Part shown: positions 41,789 to 51,914 of the stretch, one piece after another | How the letters are laid out: each line of letters opens with the position of its first letter | Position numbering within the stretch: position 1 is the stretch's first letter | Assembly (NCBI GenBank): GCA_003116975.1 | Contig: BGKB01000208.1 | Coordinates: forward strand, 4,045-68,044 | Length of the DNA: 64,000 nt | Reading direction: 5' to 3' | Source: Aurantiochytrium sp. KH105 | Taxonomy: Eukaryota > Sar > Bigyra > Thraustochytrida > Thraustochytriidae | Notes under the pieces: generated by a model | Told to the model about the DNA's origin: nothing | The model's database searches: none | What the model saw: only the letters and a program-made list of their open reading frames with translations | Made by a program: the position numbers and the translations under genes

Positions 41789-42664
41789 GTTGATCGGGTT
41801 CTTGACGATGCTGATGGTGGCGCACGGAAGATATTCGAGCCTTATGCCCGGTCTCCGATGTGCCACGGTGTTGTCGGTCCGCTTGCAAGTGCACTAACGC
41901 CTCAGACTCTGGGCGTTTAATGCCGCTGCAAGTGCGACCTTGTACTCTTGTTGTTTGTTCTTCGTTCCCCTTGAAAGGAAGGAATCGAAGTAACTAGTAT
42001 CTGCGATACTTTGCGTTCGCGCGTACTTGCTTGCGTACGTACTGCAACAGTAAGGTGCGCAGATCGTCCTCGGAACGTGCCTGATCTCCAACGTTGCCGC
42101 GGAGTTCACCACGCTCGCCTTGCTTGTCCTTTCTGGCTCGGAGAAACAGCAAGCAAAGATTAGAAAAGAAAAGAAAGAAAAGAAAAGATAAGGTCTTCGA
42201 GTGGCCTGGGCAACCGCCGTTGGCCTCTCTCGACGCCGACTCCTCTTCTTTCCCGCTCCTCGCTCGCCCCTGTCCAGAAAGGCCTCGCGACCAGGCGCAG
42301 ACCCTCGCGGGAGGGTCTCCTGCTCGCTCCCTCTCGCGCTCGCGGCCTGCCGCCCGCGCCCTCGCCGAGGGCCGCCGTGCGCCGACCGGCCGGTCGATGC
42401 TCGATCGCCTGCCTCTCTCTGCAATAAGCTCAAGCGCTGCTCGCTCGCTCGCGCGCGGAGCGGACCTCCGCCAGCCGACCAACCGACCGCGCGCGGCCAG
42501 CCAGTCGGCGGCGAGACGCCGCGCCTCCGCCCGCCCGCTCGCTCCTCGCGCGCAGCCGCGCTCGCAGCCGCCGCTCGCTCGCCCGCTCGCCGCGCGCCCG
42601 CCGAGGCAGGCAGCGCGCCGATCGATCGCCTTCTGCAGCTGCTTCTTTCGAGTCTTTCCTCCTT

Positions 42665-42689
42665 NNNNNNNNNNNNNNNNNNNNNNNNN
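42665..42689. other. Assembly gap (25 N)
   Basis: A run of 25 undetermined bases directly abuts the CTTT microsatellite, which probably caused the break. The true array length is unknown. Confidence 0.98.
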
Positions 42690-42840
<151 letters not shown>

Positions 42841-43202
42841 ATCTCGCCCTCCTTGGCCTCCTTGCTAGCTACTACAGCTACTGGCTACTTACTGGCTGCT
42901 GGCGCGGTTCGTCCGTGTTGCCGCGAGCTCGCCTTCCGCTGCCTCCTTCATATCTATGGTCCGCGCCGCCGCCTGTCAATCAGCGCCCCGCAGCGGGCCC
43001 TCGCCGGGCGGGCCACTCGCCGGCGGACGCCCGCAGCGCGCCCGCAGCGCAGGTAGGGCCGCGCCCCGCTGACAGGCCCGATCTGTCCGAGGGCGGACGC
43101 GCTTGCGGCCGCCCAGCTGCGACGCGCGTGTCTTTCGCCGGCGGGTCTTTCTTCCGCCGCCGCCGGACCCGCCCTTCTGCCGTCCTTGCCTTTCGGGTCG
43201 CT

Positions 43203-43230
43203 ATCCTCTCCTCTCCTCTCCTCTCCTCGC
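43203..43230. repeat. (CTCTC)n short tandem repeat
   Basis: Five to six consecutive CTCTC units in the GC-rich spacer. Confidence 0.85.
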
Positions 43231-44260
43231 GCTGCGCACGCTCGCCTCCCTGCCAATCTCCCTGCCTGCCTAACTCACGCCGCCCAAGCAGCTGCAGCGC
43301 AGGCAGCTGCAGCAGGCGCGCTCAGCGTCTGCGCCCGCCCATCATGCTGGAAGGGCCGCAAGGAAGCACGCGCCGCGACGCGCCGCTGCTGCGTGCCACT
43401 GGTTGGCCAGACCGACAAACAGACAGACAGAGAGAGCGAGGTCTTTCGTGCCTTTCGGTGCTTTCGGAGTTACACCTGTCCGGCTGGCCTCGCTCTCTCC
43501 CTCTCCGCGTCTGCGTAAGCAGTAGCAGTAGCAGCAGCGGGTCCCACGGCCTGCAGCAGCTGCAGCAGCCGGCCTCAGCCCAGAACAGAGCAGAGCAGAG
43601 CAGCACATACAGTTGCCTGGCGAGTGGTGCGACAGATGCCGCGGCACGCGCGGCCGAGCGAGCGCCTTCGCCGGTCTTGCCTCGAGGGAAAAAATCCGCA
43701 CCGCCTCCGGGGCCACTCTGTCCACTGTCAGAAAGTAAGTATTTACTCATGTTATCAGTAGTACTACTATACGCATAGTAGGCTAGGAACGAAGGGGAAG
43801 CTCGAAAGGGAGCCGCCTTTGCACCAATCAGCCGTCCTGGCTGACATTGCGGCCAGCAGCGGCAGCGACACGGCTGGCGGCTGGATCTCGCGTCTCCCAC
43901 CGCGGCGGCCCGGAACACACGCAGTCGCGACATTGCAGCGCGCCGCGCCGCGCATGCATGGCGGCTCGGCTCGCCCCAGCTGCAGCTGGCTGCTGGTGGC
44001 TGAGCCTGGCGCATGACTCGGTCGCCGCGCCTCCTTCGTCGTCCATTCATGGCGAGCGATCAAGCACCGCGACGTGCCACGTCCAGGCTTTTGTAAGCAA
44101 AGATCCAGCCTCGCGGGCCGTGCCGCACGTCTGGAGCAGCAGCCAGCAGCTGCAGCAGCAGCAGCAACGTACCGGGGCCAGCCAAACGGACTGTAGCAGC
44201 AGCAGCGACGGCGTCTCCAGATGGGCCTCTGCGCAAGGCCGCGGACGTAGCGGCGATGCG

Positions 44261-44295
44261 GCGCAGAGCAGAGCAGAGCAGAGCAGAGCAGAGAA
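44261..44295. repeat. (GCAGA)n short tandem repeat
   Basis: About six GCAGA units; a shorter run of the same unit lies at about 43583-43602. Confidence 0.85.
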
Positions 44296-44574
44296 GCAAA
44301 GAGCAGTCGTGCTGCATGGGCGGCACGGCCTCCGAGGGCCGAGGCCGCCGAGGCGCACGCGCCGCCCCGGTGCGTCTTTCAGGTCTTTCGCGAGGCGCGC
44401 CCCTCGCCGCAGGCGGCGACGGCTCTGTGGACCGCAGCGCGTCCCGTGTGGGAGATTGCCTGGGACACTTTCGCAGCACTTGCGCCTGCGTCCACTGCGC
44501 GCGCCGAGAGACTAGCCTCGCCAGTGGGGCCTGTCCACTCCGCAAGTTGGGCAGCCCAACAGCTGGCCTGCGTT

Positions 44575-44700
44575 AGCTTGTTGGTCTGCTTGCTTGCTTG
44601 CTTGGTGGCTTGCCTTGTTTGGCTTGGATGCTTGCTTGGCTTGCTTGGCTCGCAGTCACTCACTTCCAGTTCCTCGCTGGCATGTGGCTTGCTTGCTTGG
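44575..44700. repeat. Degenerate (CTTG)n tract
   Basis: Interrupted CTTG/CTTGG units, the same tetranucleotide family that recurs near 49915 and 57860. Confidence 0.75.
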
Positions 44701-45530
44701 CTGGTGCCGAGGCCTCGCTCGCCTCCGAGGTCCGATCGGTACGACACGCCGCGCCGAGCCGGCTCGGGCCGCCACGGATTTTTCCCTTGCCCTGCCAAAA
44801 AAAGGAAAAGCTCGGCCGAGCAGCACAGAGAGTGTTTGGTTGGGCGGGCCGTCACCGTCACCATGCGGCTGCGGAGGCCAGGATAACGAAGACCGTTCAC
44901 ACGGATCGTGACACTTGTCGAGCTAGCGGCTGTCACCTGGCTGGCCGCGCTGCCAGCCACTGCTACTGCCAGTGGCGGCTGCTGCCAGCTACAGCTGTTG
45001 CTAGCTGGAGCTCATCTTGACGGTCTGCCACTGATGTTCATGACGGCTCGTCAGTTGCAGCTGCTTTGTCTTGGGCGTTGAAGGCCGCAAACCGCCACAA
45101 ACTGCGATCGGCAGCGGCCTAATAGCCGGTCAGTAGCCACCCTTCTTTCGGCACCATCGTCGATTGTCATCTCAATGGATTGGCCTATCTTTGATTCTTT
45201 CGTTCTTTCTTTCGTTCAAGCTCTTACCATCATCCACCGGGGCCATTCTTGCCATGCCAGCCTGAGCTGTACACATACAGCAAGTCCTGGCTGGCTAGGC
45301 GAACGGCTACTGTTCGCAGGCTTGAGCCCTGCAAGATTCATTCAAGCAAGCGGATATCGATACAAAAGTTCCAGTGCGCAACCCCGTTCAACGGATAAAA
45401 GCATAATCAAGGATAAGAAGTCATTTTCTCGAGCGACTCAAGTTCAAATTCACGTGCGCACAACTGAGACGAGGCAACGTTAAAATCGCGGTGGACGAAC
45501 AGCGCAATGCAACGGTAGTTAGCAAGCAAA

Positions 45531-47804
45531 ATGCAAAGCGTGGCCCTGCTCTCCGGAAGAATGGCACCTCGCTGCAGGCCTATCGCGAGACGCCAGGCAA
45601 GACGCTGGAACGCTTCGTACGCATCACCTTTGGCCGTCGTCGTCGCCGCCGCCACCGTTTTGATACACCTCGTCGAGCAGAGCCATGCGGCTAGCCAAGT
45701 GGTCTCCGGGATACCTGTCAATTCAACCATTGACGTGGACATGAACTCTGAAATCTTTGTGCCTCTGCAAGCTGCTGTGCCCCTGACGGAGCCCAAGGAG
45801 CGTGGCGGTCAGCTCAATTGGCCAATCTACATTTCCAAGGATACCTTTGGGAACGAGGGCGTCTTTGACGACCTTGTCGTTGACAATATTGCCGTCACGA
45901 TCCGAGGCCTTTATCATGAATGGGCGGGGGACCTTACAATGGTGGTTTCCCACGAGGACACGAGCTCGACCCTCGCAGAAAATCGTGGCGGAAAACGACA
46001 ACTGGGACGACCTGCGCCGCGAGCGTACGAATCTATCTCTGCAGCTAAACTTAAGCGCTCCATGGTTGCCGACCTGAATATGCATGGTCAGGGGTTCGAC
46101 TATCGGTTCGCTGACCTGGTTGGCGACAATTTGGCGGCAGGATGCGAAGGAAGTCAGTCATCTACCATGTCTGGCAACGAAACTGCGGCGTGGCGCGCTA
46201 CTGATGGCGACATCGTCTCCTCGGGCATGGCTACTCACACGGAGAACAATCCGTGGTATCAAGTCGATCTGAACGCGACCCGGGACATTGGCACGGTTGT
46301 GCTATGGACTCCAGATCCAGAAAATCAAATCAACGAGGTTCAAATCGTCAAGTCCACTGGTCTCGTGACCCTTGGCGGAAGCTTTCGTCTCGCACTCACG
46401 CACAACGGTTTTACTGAAATCACGGATGTTATTCAACACAATGCTGTTCCTTCGGTCCTATACGAAGATGACACCTCGAACGAGCTTGGAACGGGTGATG
46501 GAGAGTCGATGCAGTCCAAGATTCAGGGTCTGAACAATGTCGGCCTCGTCGCGGTCACCCGCAGCGATCCGGATCGCACTGGAGGTTACGAGTGGACCAT
46601 TACGTTTCTTACAGAGCACACCGACCTCAACCCCCTCGAGGTGTATGCAAATAATCTCACAGCCGGTCCGCTGAGACTCCCCGAGGATCAGATTGCCGAT
46701 GTGACCGTGACGACGATTGTTAATGGCACACGGAATACCTTTTACAACGCCAACATGCGATCCGGCGTCGTTCTTGTCTCGGACACGCCGTTTGGGGACG
46801 TCGATCTTGCAGGCGCGCGTGCCATTGCCTCGTTCGAGCAGAATTTTGACATTCGCTATAGTCAGCGCCAAATCAACATTCCCATGCCGACCAATACACG
46901 CGGAAGATACGTTCGCGTGGGGCTGCGCCAAGGCATCTCGTACCTGAGCATTGCAGAGCTTCTAGTCTTTGAAGAAGAATTGTATTCTTTTGAGGTATTC
47001 GACGGAGGCTCGCCCATGCCCGAGGGAAGCTACGCCCCCGAGCTTGCCTTTTCCGATATTTTCGGAGGCACCGAGATCTATGGCCAATGGGTTCTCTCTA
47101 TTACGGACTCTGTGCAGAGCTACGTTGTTCACGAGCAAAGCTCGAGGCGCCGGGAGGTGCACCACGGCGTAGGTGCAGTCAGCGATTGGGTATTGCAGGT
47201 GACCCCGCGCAACCGGACCTCGGGCGAGGTTTTGAGTGACGCAGTGATGACCTTTCATGTAGACATGTCTGCCACCATCCTCACACTCCCGAAATACGGC
47301 ACCCTCTATGAAGCGGAAGCCTTTGTCAAGGGAGAGCTCATTGAGGCTGTTGTGGGTATGGAGATTTTCACCGGCCCGTGTTCACCCATTGACTGCGCAC
47401 ACAAATTTGGCCTTGGCAATCTTCTTTCCACGAGTCCGCTTGGTTCTGTAGCCGCGGCGAATAGTATTCATCAATACCGTAAGGTTGTCTATGTGCCGCA
47501 GACAAATTTTCGCGGAACAGACACATTTACGTACCGGCTCAACGTTGGCACCAGACCTGATCCCCGAGTGGGCACTGTCACATTGAATGTCAAGCGTTGC
47601 CGAATTGATTGCATGAACGACCGTCTCTTTGGCATTCGGCCCGCGATCGATGAGACGCTCGTCACGCCCTGGGATGACCGGGTCTCCCCAGCATATCCGC
47701 CAGACAAGGTGCTTCAGCCTGAAAAGTATGGAGCCAGACTTTGGAACGATCCATACTGTGACAATCCACCGTGTAATATTTTTGATGGCACGGAAATCAT
47801 ATAA
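45531..47804 (+). CDS. Secreted protein with nested P/Homo B, discoidin-type and Ig-like domains
   Basis: 757 residues. An Arg-rich start and hydrophobic stretch (residues 31-54, ASPLAVVVAAATVLIHLVEQ) form a signal peptide or anchor. A P/Homo B-like half domain (about 110-200: DNIAVTIRGLYHEWAGDLTM, then FADLVGD) is completed only at 485-558 (FSDIFGGTEIYGQWVLSITD, then SDWVLQVTP). Between them is an F5/8C-discoidin-like domain (about 203-265, resumed 405-480: VLVSDTPFGD and RYVRVGLRQGISYLSIAELL). That in turn is split by an Ig/filamin-like repeat (about 268-400: EVQIVKS, VAVTRSDPD, GGYEWTITFL). Residues 570-690 resemble a cadherin-like/Big_9 fold (GTDTFTYRL), followed by a short Cys-containing tail. 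No subtilisin protease domain is present, so proteolysis is unlikely; sugar or surface binding is inferred. The upstream neighbour on the other strand is the giant surface gene. Confidence 0.85.
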   Translation: MQSVALLSGRMAPRCRPIARRQARRWNASYASPLAVVVAAATVLIHLVEQSHAASQVVSGIPVNSTIDVDMNSEIFVPLQAAVPLTEPKERGGQLNWPIYISKDTFGNEGVFDDLVVDNIAVTIRGLYHEWAGDLTMVVSHEDTSSTLAENRGGKRQLGRPAPRAYESISAAKLKRSMVADLNMHGQGFDYRFADLVGDNLAAGCEGSQSSTMSGNETAAWRATDGDIVSSGMATHTENNPWYQVDLNATRDIGTVVLWTPDPENQINEVQIVKSTGLVTLGGSFRLALTHNGFTEITDVIQHNAVPSVLYEDDTSNELGTGDGESMQSKIQGLNNVGLVAVTRSDPDRTGGYEWTITFLTEHTDLNPLEVYANNLTAGPLRLPEDQIADVTVTTIVNGTRNTFYNANMRSGVVLVSDTPFGDVDLAGARAIASFEQNFDIRYSQRQINIPMPTNTRGRYVRVGLRQGISYLSIAELLVFEEELYSFEVFDGGSPMPEGSYAPELAFSDIFGGTEIYGQWVLSITDSVQSYVVHEQSSRRREVHHGVGAVSDWVLQVTPRNRTSGEVLSDAVMTFHVDMSATILTLPKYGTLYEAEAFVKGELIEAVVGMEIFTGPCSPIDCAHKFGLGNLLSTSPLGSVAAANSIHQYRKVVYVPQTNFRGTDTFTYRLNVGTRPDPRVGTVTLNVKRCRIDCMNDRLFGIRPAIDETLVTPWDDRVSPAYPPDKVLQPEKYGARLWNDPYCDNPPCNIFDGTEII

Positions 47805-48483
47805 GGAAAGTGTGGGCCGGACACGATCTCGAGCTCGCCGTGCAGTCTGCTTTTTGAAATGGCAAGCGAGTCTCGACTCGACTTTGCCGTGGACTGCTGC
47901 AGATGCAATGAGACAAAGCCTCGTCATGGCACTGTATCTAATGCAAGATAGATTTTTTTTTGTTGAAAACACATGAAAGTAACGACGCGAGAAGAAGCAA
48001 GACCTCGAGCCTCAAGCCTCGACTCGACCTGACCTTGTCGAATGCACGCGTGATGAGATGAGGTGTCTTGATGTGCGCTGTACCTGTTACAAGTCTTGGG
48101 CAGCAAGAATATGGAGTACAAGTATTGTGCTACTCTTTTTATTGTTATAAAATGTTACTTTACTTTAACTCATAAAATCGAATGAGACTCCGCAAACGTC
48201 TTGCCTATGCTCTCTGTTTACGTTTCGAGAAGGGCTAATATATTCCCCTTTGCAGTGGCAGTCACCCCCCCCCCCCCCCTTTTTCCATTTGGTGTTTAGA
48301 ATTCTTGTAGGCCTATCGACTCAAAGCTCGCTTAAAATTTTAAAGTTCATTTACTTTCACGCTTTGGTAATCAACAAGTGAATTTGAAAAGAGCTTCCAG
48401 ATACCGCGAATGGCAAAGGGTCAGATGTTGCAGTCAATAGAAATGAAAAGGGGTCGCGTCCTCTCCATCTTAGTGTTTTCTTC
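47805..48483. other. Convergent 3' spacer
   Basis: AT-richer sequence between two converging genes, presumably holding both 3' UTRs and polyadenylation sites. It contains a C15 homopolymer at 48265-48279. No coding potential is recognised. Confidence 0.6.
48265..48279. repeat. C15 homopolymer
   Basis: Fifteen consecutive C bases followed by five T; length is prone to sequencing error. Confidence 0.9.
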
Positions 48484-49290
48484 TTAATGCAGATGACCAT
48501 GAAGAAGCTTTTTGCCGTCAAAGATAAAATGCCCTCTACATGTTTGCTTTTCCAAGACCTGGGGGTACCACCACGCATCATCATCTGGCATGAGATGAAA
48601 AGGGATCTCGCGGCGTGGCCACCATTCGAGACCAGGTGGAGTTGGTGCAGCGATGTCCGCAACGGCGAGAAACTCCAGTTCTAGCGCAGGTTCGTCATGA
48701 ATTTCGATGAAATCCATAACGCCGAACAACTCAGGGTCGGAGGCCGACGCATCTAGAGGGACCCCAGCGCGAAGAGCAGCCTCGCGAGCCGCGTTCGCAG
48801 TCGCGTCTTCCATTCGGTCGACAGGGACAATAAAGCCTGTAAGACGGCCCATGTAAGGACCACTCGTATGGCGGTATAAAAGAACATTCTCTTGTGCGGC
48901 ATCCGTGACGACGGCCTGCACAAGGATGGCTGGGTCTGTATCTTGAATTGGATCGCTCGTGGCAACCTCCATGCCGAGCTCCATGGCCATTTCCACGACT
49001 TCGGGCGAGGGTTCTGCGGTGCACGTGAGACAGAGCTTATCGAGGCCTTTGCGCGACATCTCGCGCAGCGTTTCTCTTGCCCTGGCGATGGCGAGCGCTG
49101 CGAGAGAGCTCTGTCCCTGCGTCAGGTTCCGCCCCGGAACTATCCCGGGCGCCTCGCTTCGCGCGAGGCCCAAAATTCTCGCGTTGCTCTCGTCGACGAG
49201 TGTTACGACGGCTGCGGCTGGCCGCGCAGCCCCCTCTCGCGCAGCAAGCCGCGCCGCTTGCGCCGCCGCCGTGCTCGCCGCCGCGCGCAT
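48484..49290 (-). CDS. MTH1-like Nudix protein with degenerate catalytic box
   Basis: 268 residues. The ATG at 49290 is the first after an in-frame TAG 30 bases upstream. Residues about 120-268 align with MTH1-type Nudix hydrolases: GRLTGF at 148-153 (MTH1-like GRWNGF), the box region 155-177, and the tail REIPFHLMPDDDAWWYP with the PDD substrate-pocket motif and GHFIFDG. In the Nudix box, E161, R169 and E170 are kept, but the paired metal-binding glutamates of REUxEExGU are L173-R174 and the opening Gly is V155. Catalysis of 8-oxo-dGTP hydrolysis is therefore unlikely. Residues 20-115 form a separate domain; CLTCTAEPSPEVVEMAMELG at 87-106 faintly recalls the second zinc motif of cytidine/tRNA-adenosine deaminases (xEPCxxC), also without its cysteines in place. 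That second assignment is speculative. Function unknown; possibly a nucleotide-binding pseudoenzyme. Confidence 0.8.
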   Translation of the reverse strand: MRAAASTAAAQAARLAAREGAARPAAAVVTLVDESNARILGLARSEAPGIVPGRNLTQGQSSLAALAIARARETLREMSRKGLDKLCLTCTAEPSPEVVEMAMELGMEVATSDPIQDTDPAILVQAVVTDAAQENVLLYRHTSGPYMGRLTGFIVPVDRMEDATANAAREAALRAGVPLDASASDPELFGVMDFIEIHDEPALELEFLAVADIAAPTPPGLEWWPRREIPFHLMPDDDAWWYPQVLEKQTCRGHFIFDGKKLLHGHLH

Positions 49291-49920
49291 CTTGCCTGGG
49301 CCAGCTCCTTCTCCTCGATTCTATCTTTGCTCGAGCTTCGATTCTCGATGATGACTTACCGAGACTCACTGTCAATCATTATCTCATGTCGCAGTCGGTA
49401 GCGGCACTACAGCAATGAGTCTACTACATCGTGCACGCCCCGCCCTCATAGCTGCCAAAATCGTTCCGGCAAAAGACGGTGAGCGGCCGACGTCCGACTG
49501 CGATCTGCAGCTGTAGCTGCCACTGCCTGGAGAGCTAAGGCACATACTACCAGTGCCAGCCTTTCTTCGAGCTCACAGAGGGGGGAAAACGCTTCGTCAA
49601 GAGCGACCCGGACCGCTTCAATTTGGTGCCTCCGAATAGCGTTGTGCAGTACCCCAAACCGTGTACGGTGCGGTGCACTCCACGTATAGCCGGGTCCGAG
49701 CCGTGCCCGAGTCGAGTCGGCGCGCGGCAGACCGACAGCCAGCCGCCAGGAGGCAGAAGCCACTCCCGGCGCGGCAGGCCGAGCGTCCTCGCCGACTGGC
49801 CGGTCGCCTGCCCGCGTGCCTGCCCTCGCTCGCTCGCGGCGTGCGCGGCCTGTAGCGCAGGCAGGCGGACTTCTGGCGTCGCGAGTCCAGTCTCGGGCAC
49901 GCGAGTTCACTCGCTCGCTC

Positions 49921-49955
<35 letters not shown>

Positions 49956-50010
49956 CGGAGCTAGCGCGGGAGTTGTGACGCGGGAGTTGTGACGCGGGAG
50001 CGCAGAGATC
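49291..50010. other. Divergent promoter spacer
   Basis: Lies between the starts of the Nudix-like gene (minus) and presenilin (plus). It holds a (TTGC)n array, a doubled 16-base GGGAGTTGTGACGC-type direct repeat at about 49970-50000, and a 5'-splice-like GGTAAGT on the minus strand near 49357 without an evident acceptor. No gene seen. Confidence 0.55.
49909..49958. repeat. (TTGC)n microsatellite
   Basis: About ten TTGC/TCGC units ending roughly 55 bases upstream of the presenilin ATG. Confidence 0.92.
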
Positions 50011-51914
50011 ATGCCTGCGCGAGAGCAGACGACGGCGCTCGCGCCAGCAAGCCTCGAGACCGGGATGAGCGCCCGCGAGGAGCGGAGACGCCAGATGGAG
50101 AGCGAGGAGACGTACCGCGAGCTGCTGTACTCGTTCGCGTCCTTCTTGGCGGTCTTCTTCCCCGTGGCCATCACCATGATTCTCACGGGTCTCACTGTAG
50201 TTTACATCAACGATGGTACTAACGGTGACGGCGCGGGCGACGTGGCGACGCTGCCCACGGTGCGTGATGAGAGCGCGGAGAGCTCAAGCGCCGGCAAGGC
50301 AAGCGCCGCGGCGCTCAACGCACTCGTTATTGTGGGCATCATCACAGGCGTCACTTTTCTCATGGTCCTTTTGTACAAATTCAACTGCTATCGAATCCTC
50401 TTTGGATGGCTCATGTTGAGCACCTGCTCCCTGCTCGTCCTCACGACCTCGTACCCGGTTCAGGTGGCTTTTCTCGTGTACAATGTCCCCTTTGACGCGG
50501 TAACCTTTTGGCTCTTCTTTTACAATTTCGGCATATGTGGCGTGCTCGCCATTTTTTATCAGCAAGGCATGTATCCCCTCGTGGGCCAGTTCTACTTGGT
50601 GACTGTGAGCGTTGTTATGGCCTGGGTTCTTCTGCGTGTTTTGCCAGAATACACGAGCTGGGCTCTCTTGGTTCTTTTGGCGCTCTATGATCTGTGCGCG
50701 GTGCTCACGCCGTGCGGCCCGCTGAACCTTCTCATTGGCATTGCGAGCGAAAAAGAGGAACGCGGAAATACAAACGAGCTCCCTGGTCTCCTTTATGAGG
50801 CTCGCGTTCGACACCACGACGACCTCGAGCGACCTCCGCGTCCAGCACGTCGTCGGCCAGATGCCAACGAAGCTGCTGGCGTTGCGCCCCTAGGTGGCAT
50901 CATGTTCATGGCCAATGCGTCTCCTCCCGGCCCTCAGCGCACTGNAGCACCTGCTCCCTGCTCGTCCTCACGACCTCGTACCCGGTTCAGGTGGCTTTTC
51001 TCGTGTACAATGTCCCCTTTGACGCGGTAACCTTTTGGCTCTTCTTTTACAATTTCGGCATATGTGGCGTGCTCGCCATTTTTTATCAGCAAGGCATGTA
51101 TCCCCTCGTGGGCCAGTTCTACTTGGTGACTGTGAGCGTTGTTATGGCCTGGGTTCTTCTGCGTGTTTTGCCAGAATACACGAGCTGGGCTCTCTTGGTT
51201 CTTTTGGCGCTCTATGATCTGTGCGCGGTGCTCACGCCGTGCGGCCCGCTGAACCTTCTCATTGGCATTGCGAGCGAAAAAGAGGAACGCGGAAATACAA
51301 ACGAGCTCCCTGGTCTCCTTTATGAGGCTCGCGTTCGACACCACGACGACCTCGAGCGACCTCCGCGTCCAGCACGTCGTCGGCCAGATGCCAACGAAGC
51401 TGCTGGCGTTGCGCCCCTAGGTGGCATCATGTTCATGGCCAATGCGTCTCCTCCCGGCCCTCAGCGCACTGCTTCCATCGAGTTCGAATCGCAGCGAGAC
51501 CTTTCGAACGAAGATGGGCCACCAACGTCCGGCCGACGAGATGCTGACAGCGAGCGGGAGGCCTCCCCGCCTCGCGCACCGCGGCCTGCTGCTCCGCTTA
51601 CGCCGGCTGATTTGCTGGAGAGGGACTCTGAGGCTTTTGCTGACCGCAACTCCATCAAGCTTGGCCTTGGTGACTTTGTTTTTTACAGCGTGCTCGTCGG
51701 TCGTGCTGCCTTGCAAGGCTTTTCGACCTTTGCGGCAGTTTTCATTACAGTGTTTGCAGGCCTTGCAGGAACTCTTTTGCTCTTGGCCGTGTACCAGCGT
51801 GCACTTCCTGCGCTGCCAATATCCATTCTCTTTGGTGTTCCGCTCTTCTTTTTATGTGAGCTCCTCGTTTCGCCCATGACTGTTAGCCTCGCACTCGAGT
51901 ACCGTGGAATCTGA
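50011..51914 (+). CDS. Presenilin, gamma-secretase catalytic subunit (interrupted by an assembly duplication)
   Basis: Multi-pass aspartyl protease of the gamma-secretase complex, acting in membranes. The gene is read as 50011-50944 followed directly by 51472-51914, because 50946-51471 is an exact second copy of 50419-50944 after a single N. Skipping one copy restores a single frame of 458 residues, close to the usual presenilin length. All three signatures are present at the expected places: catalytic Asp227 in ALYDLCAVL, catalytic Asp379 in LGLGDFVFYSVLVG, and the PAL motif at 424-426 (PALPISI). A hydrophilic, charged loop (about 250-370) separates the two catalytic segments, as in other presenilins, where autoproteolysis occurs. 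The ATG at 50011 is followed by a cytosolic tail of about 37 residues before the first membrane segment. As written in the window the frame is broken. Confidence 0.93.
50946..51471 (+). repeat. 526-bp exact duplicate of 50419-50944 (contig-join artefact)
   Basis: The block is identical base for base to 50419-50944 as far as I can read and is separated from it only by one N at 50945. Both contain presenilin codons including the YD catalytic segment. A real duplication would break the gene; merging the copies restores it. This is best read as unmerged overlapping contig ends. Confidence 0.93.
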
